64,000 nucleotides of DNA from Limnohabitans planktonicus II-D5. GTDB taxonomy: Bacteria; Pseudomonadota; Gammaproteobacteria; Burkholderiales; Burkholderiaceae_C. The position numbers and the translations under genes were made by a program. This document shows, piece after piece, positions 61,411 to 64,000 of the stretch (position 1 is its first letter; every line of letters begins with the position of its first letter). The stretch spans positions 35,931-99,930 of the forward strand of contig NZ_LFYT02000015.1 in assembly GCF_001270065.2 (NCBI RefSeq), written 5' to 3'. The notes under the pieces are model-generated. The model was not told the DNA's origin. It saw nothing but the letters and a program-made list of their open reading frames with translations, and searched no databases.

Positions 61411-61435
61411 CAGCGACGTGGTGGACATCGTTTCC

Positions 61436-61765
61436 GTCATTGCGAGGAGCTTGCGACGCGGCAATCCAGCTACAACGCTTGTTCACACACTGGATCGCAG
61501 CGCTTCGCTCGCGATGACGAATGGCCGTCATTGCGAGGAGCTTGCGACGCGGTAATCCAGCTACAACGCTTGTTCACACACTGGATCGCCGCGCTTCGCT
61601 CACGATGACGAATGGCCGTCATTGCGAGGAGCTTGCGACGCGGCAATCCAGCTGCGGCGCTTGTCCACACACTGGATCGCCACGCTTCGCTCGCGATGAC
61701 GAATGGCCGTCATTGCGAGGAGCTTGCGACGCGGCAATCCAGCTGCGGCGCTTGACCACACCAGA
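61436..61765. repeat. family B palindromic repeat array, 91-bp period
   Basis: Units with CATTGCGAGGAGCTTGCGAC start at 61438, 61529, 61620 and 61711, exactly 91 bp apart. Each has the inverse half TGGATCGC..GCTTCGCTC.CGATGAC and an ACAACGCTTGTTCACACAC-type spacer. The array lies between the acyl-CoA dehydrogenase and AtuA-like genes, so it separates or contains their promoters. The remaining part of the 61181-61900 gap shows no gene. Confidence 0.93.
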
Positions 61766-61900
61766 GGCGTTGTTGCAAGTCCAGCACTCGCTGGAGTCCG
61801 ACTATTGCGCCAGCCAGTCCACACAAGCCAGACCCTGCAAGCTGCTGCTAACCTAGCGCCCAAGCCTGCACGTGCAGGCGCTTGACCGACGGGATTGACC

Positions 61901-63703
61901 ATGACACAAAGCACATCGCACACGCGCAAAACTGTCCGCATTGGGGGCGCTTCGGGTTTTTGGGGCGACAGCATGGTGGGCGCGCCCCAGTTGGTGAATT
62001 CGGGCCTGATCGACTACCTGGTGTTTGACTACCTGGCCGAAACCACCATGGCCATCCTGGCTGCGGTGCGCGCCAAGAAACCCGAGATGGGCTATGCCAC
62101 CGATTTTGTGGACATCGCCATGAAATCGGTCCTGCCCGAGGTGATGCGGCGCGGCATCAAGGTGGCGGCCAACGCAGGCGGCATGAATCCGCAAGGCTGC
62201 GCCAACGCGCTGCAAGCCCTGGCGCAAAGCATGGGGCTGAGCCCGAAGATTGCCGTGGTCGAAGGCGACGACATCAGCGCTCTGCTGCCTGCATTGCGTG
62301 ACGTGGGCACACGCGACATGTTCCGGGATGAGCCGCTGCCAGGCACACTGCTGTCGGCCAATGCCTATCTGGGTGCCATGCCGGTGGCGCGTGCGCTGGC
62401 CGCCGGGGCCGACATCGTGATCACCGGGCGCGGGGTGGACAGCGCCGTCACCCTCGGCCCCCTGATTCATGAATTTGGCTGGACGGCCACCGACTACGAC
62501 GCGCTGGCGGGCGGCAGCCTGGCGGGCCACATCATCGAATGCGGCTGCCAGGCCACGGGCGGCTTGCACACCGACTGGCAAGACGTGCCAGACTGGCCGC
62601 ACATCGGCTACCCCATCATTGACTGCCAGGCCGACGGCAGTTTTGAGCTGAGCAAAGCCCCCGGCACGGGCGGCATCATCTTGCGCGCCGCCGTGACCGA
62701 GCAGCTGCTTTATGAAATCGGCGACCCCAGCGCCTACCTCTTGCCCGATGTGTGCTGCGATTTTCGCCAGGTCAAGATCGAACAACTGAGCGCCGAGCGT
62801 GTGCGCGTCAGTGGCGCACAAGGCCGCCCGCCCAGCGCGCAGTACAAGGTCTCGGCCACCGCCATGGACGGTTACCGCTGTACCGGCAGCATGGTGATCA
62901 TCGGCATCGATGCCGCTGCCAAAGCCCAGCGCACGGGTCAGGCCATTTTGGCGCGCAGCCGCGAACTGCTCAGTCAGATGGGCCTGCCCGATTTCAGCCG
63001 CGCAGTGGTCGAATTGCTGGGAGCCGAAACCCTGTACGGCCCCCATGCTCGTGCGGGCGCGGCGCGTGAAGTCATGCTGCGCGTGGTGGTGAACCACCCG
63101 ATGAAACAGGCGCTCGACATCTTCGCCCGCGAAATTGCGCCATCTGGCACCTCTTGGTCACCGGGCACCACCGGCCCGGGCGCGGGGCGTCCCTCGGCCT
63201 CGCCGCACATCCAACCCTTGGCCTTTCTGGTTGACAAATCCCGCGTGCCTGTCCAGGTGCGCATGGGCGATCAGGTTTGGTCTGTCCCTGAGGCGCCGGT
63301 GGCGACACCGCGCCCGGCCCCCGTGCTGCCCCTTCCGGTGCCGTGGGTGGACCCTGAAGAAGATCAGATCGAAGTTCCCCTGATTCGGCTCGCCTGGGCA
63401 CGCAGTGGCGACAAAGGCGACATCTCCAACATTGGCTTGATTGCACGGCGCCCCGAGTGGCTGCCGCTCTTGTGGGCGCGGGTGACGCCCGAAGTCGTCA
63501 AGGCGTATTTCGCACACCTGGTGCACGGGCCGGTGGAGCGTTTTCACTTGCCCGGCATCGACGCCATGAACTTGCTGCTGCACGAAGCCCTGGACGGCGG
63601 CGGCCCCGCATCCAGCCGCAACGACCCTTTAGGCAAAGGCATGGGCCAGATGCTGCTGGATTTGAAGGTGCGCGTGCCACGTTCGATGATCGGGATGATG
63701 TAG
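61901..63703 (+). CDS. AtuA-like acyclic terpene utilisation family protein (DUF1446)
   Basis: A 600-residue protein. An N-terminal DUF1446/AtuA domain (VRIGGASGFWGDSMVGAPQL, DYLAETTMAIL, VAANAGGMNPQGCANAL, DIVITGRGVDSAVTLGPL) is joined to a C-terminal AtuA-like ferredoxin-fold domain from about residue 490 (IRLAWARSGDKGDISNIGLI, GIDAMNLLLHEALDGGG). AtuA is required for citronellol and geraniol breakdown in pseudomonads, but its reaction is not established. ATG 61901 is chosen over TTG 61895. It is divergent from the acyl-CoA dehydrogenase operon. Confidence 0.88.
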   Translation: MTQSTSHTRKTVRIGGASGFWGDSMVGAPQLVNSGLIDYLVFDYLAETTMAILAAVRAKKPEMGYATDFVDIAMKSVLPEVMRRGIKVAANAGGMNPQGCANALQALAQSMGLSPKIAVVEGDDISALLPALRDVGTRDMFRDEPLPGTLLSANAYLGAMPVARALAAGADIVITGRGVDSAVTLGPLIHEFGWTATDYDALAGGSLAGHIIECGCQATGGLHTDWQDVPDWPHIGYPIIDCQADGSFELSKAPGTGGIILRAAVTEQLLYEIGDPSAYLLPDVCCDFRQVKIEQLSAERVRVSGAQGRPPSAQYKVSATAMDGYRCTGSMVIIGIDAAAKAQRTGQAILARSRELLSQMGLPDFSRAVVELLGAETLYGPHARAGAAREVMLRVVVNHPMKQALDIFAREIAPSGTSWSPGTTGPGAGRPSASPHIQPLAFLVDKSRVPVQVRMGDQVWSVPEAPVATPRPAPVLPLPVPWVDPEEDQIEVPLIRLAWARSGDKGDISNIGLIARRPEWLPLLWARVTPEVVKAYFAHLVHGPVERFHLPGIDAMNLLLHEALDGGGPASSRNDPLGKGMGQMLLDLKVRVPRSMIGMM

Positions 63704-63732
63704 TTGCCCCAGACCTACAAAAGCGTGCCCCC

Positions 63733-64000
63733 GTAGCTCGGCACTCGAAGAGTCCGACATTTGTCCGCTTCGGCACAGGCCCTATGTCGGGGCTAAAGCC
63801 GCAGACCTACCAATGCATCCCCGTAGCTCGGCACTCGAAGAGTCCGACGTTTTTCCGCCCGGCACAGGCCCATGTCGGGGTCTTCGACCGCCGACCTACC
63901 CATGCAGCCCCGTAGGTCGGCACTCGAAGAGTCCGACGTTTTTCCGCTTCGGCACAGGCCCATGTCGGGGCTAAAGCCGCCGACCTACCCATGCAGCCCC
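63733..64000. repeat. family A REP array, 90-bp period, cut by window end
   Basis: Units start at GTAG 63733, 63823 and 63912, 90 and 89 bp apart, and the array continues past 64000. Each has a direct hairpin with stem ACTC/GAGT (loop GAA) and an inverse hairpin with stem GGTC/GACC or GGCT/AGCC. GGCACAGGCCC spacers match those at 5.4 kb and 52 kb. The array starts 29 bp after the AtuA-like stop. Confidence 0.92.

Noticed and set aside
5326..64000. RAYT transposase or other REP-moving gene in the window
   Set aside because: No protein with the Y1-transposase HUH motif is seen on either strand, so any RAYT must lie elsewhere in the genome.
1..64000. tRNA genes
   Set aside because: No cloverleaf with a TTCRA-type T-loop was found by eye in the gaps; a tRNAscan-SE run would settle it.

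Overview
This GC-rich window looks like the chromosome of a betaproteobacterium of the order Burkholderiales, probably Comamonadaceae. The evidence is the protein sequences and several gene neighbourhoods typical of that group: dusB-fis-purH, hemL-thiD-rubredoxin, dapF-DUF484-xerC, yqgE-ruvX-pyrR-pyrB-pyrC' and folE next to a BLUF gene. No species can be named from the sequence alone.

Layout. 1-5325: valS (cut by the left edge) faces a rubrerythrin / Fe-S oxidoreductase / DUF3501 operon headed by a perfect FNR-type box. 5623-10833: a DEAD-box helicase, a PIN/HicB-like toxin-antitoxin pair, an alpha/beta hydrolase, purH and fis. 10830-18655: a frameshifted dusB, an FAD oxidoreductase, cysK, the RNase P RNA gene (rnpB), an IscR-like regulator without cysteines, a pseudouridine-synthase homologue lacking its catalytic Asp, and a Nudix-metallo-beta-lactamase fusion. 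18706-25040: dapF-DUF484-xerC, an RlmI-like methyltransferase placed between two repeat arrays, and an FbpC-like ABC ATPase. 25256-31485: a SMI1/KNR4 protein, an MmeI-like restriction-modification enzyme, DUF6172, a VapBC-type pair and a predicted outer-membrane protein. 31574-41394: hemL, thiD, rubredoxin, photolyase, the yqgE-ruvX-pyrR-pyrB-pyrC' operon and plsC.

41457-45530 is the most unusual region. It reads as a decayed chromosomal integron. An integron-integrase relic on the plus strand (frameshifted, internally deleted, and cut off by a REP element) faces a minus-strand run of cassette-type genes: thiol dioxygenase, VOC protein, isochorismatase-like hydrolase, two GNATs, DUF4287 and a pyridoxamine-oxidase-like protein. 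GTTRRRY core sites and attC-like inverted repeats lie at several gene junctions. Two cassette genes are themselves broken.

45542-53640: DUF429 and a DMT permease, folE-BLUF, cardiolipin synthase, an EEP phosphatase and nudB, and a small ABC ATPase. 53692-63703: a catabolic cluster resembling Atu/Liu (acyclic terpene or leucine) pathways, with an acyl-CoA dehydrogenase, a biotin-dependent acyl-CoA carboxylase, an enoyl-CoA hydratase and a divergent AtuA-like protein.

Two dispersed repeat families fill most long intergenic spaces. Family A is REP/BIME-like: GTAG-headed hairpins with covarying stems, in tandem arrays with periods of 90, 103, 125 and 158 bp. Family B consists of CATTGCGAG/GCGGCAATCC palindromes in arrays with periods near 91, 142-146 and 228-249 bp. 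No RAYT transposase and no CRISPR array are visible.
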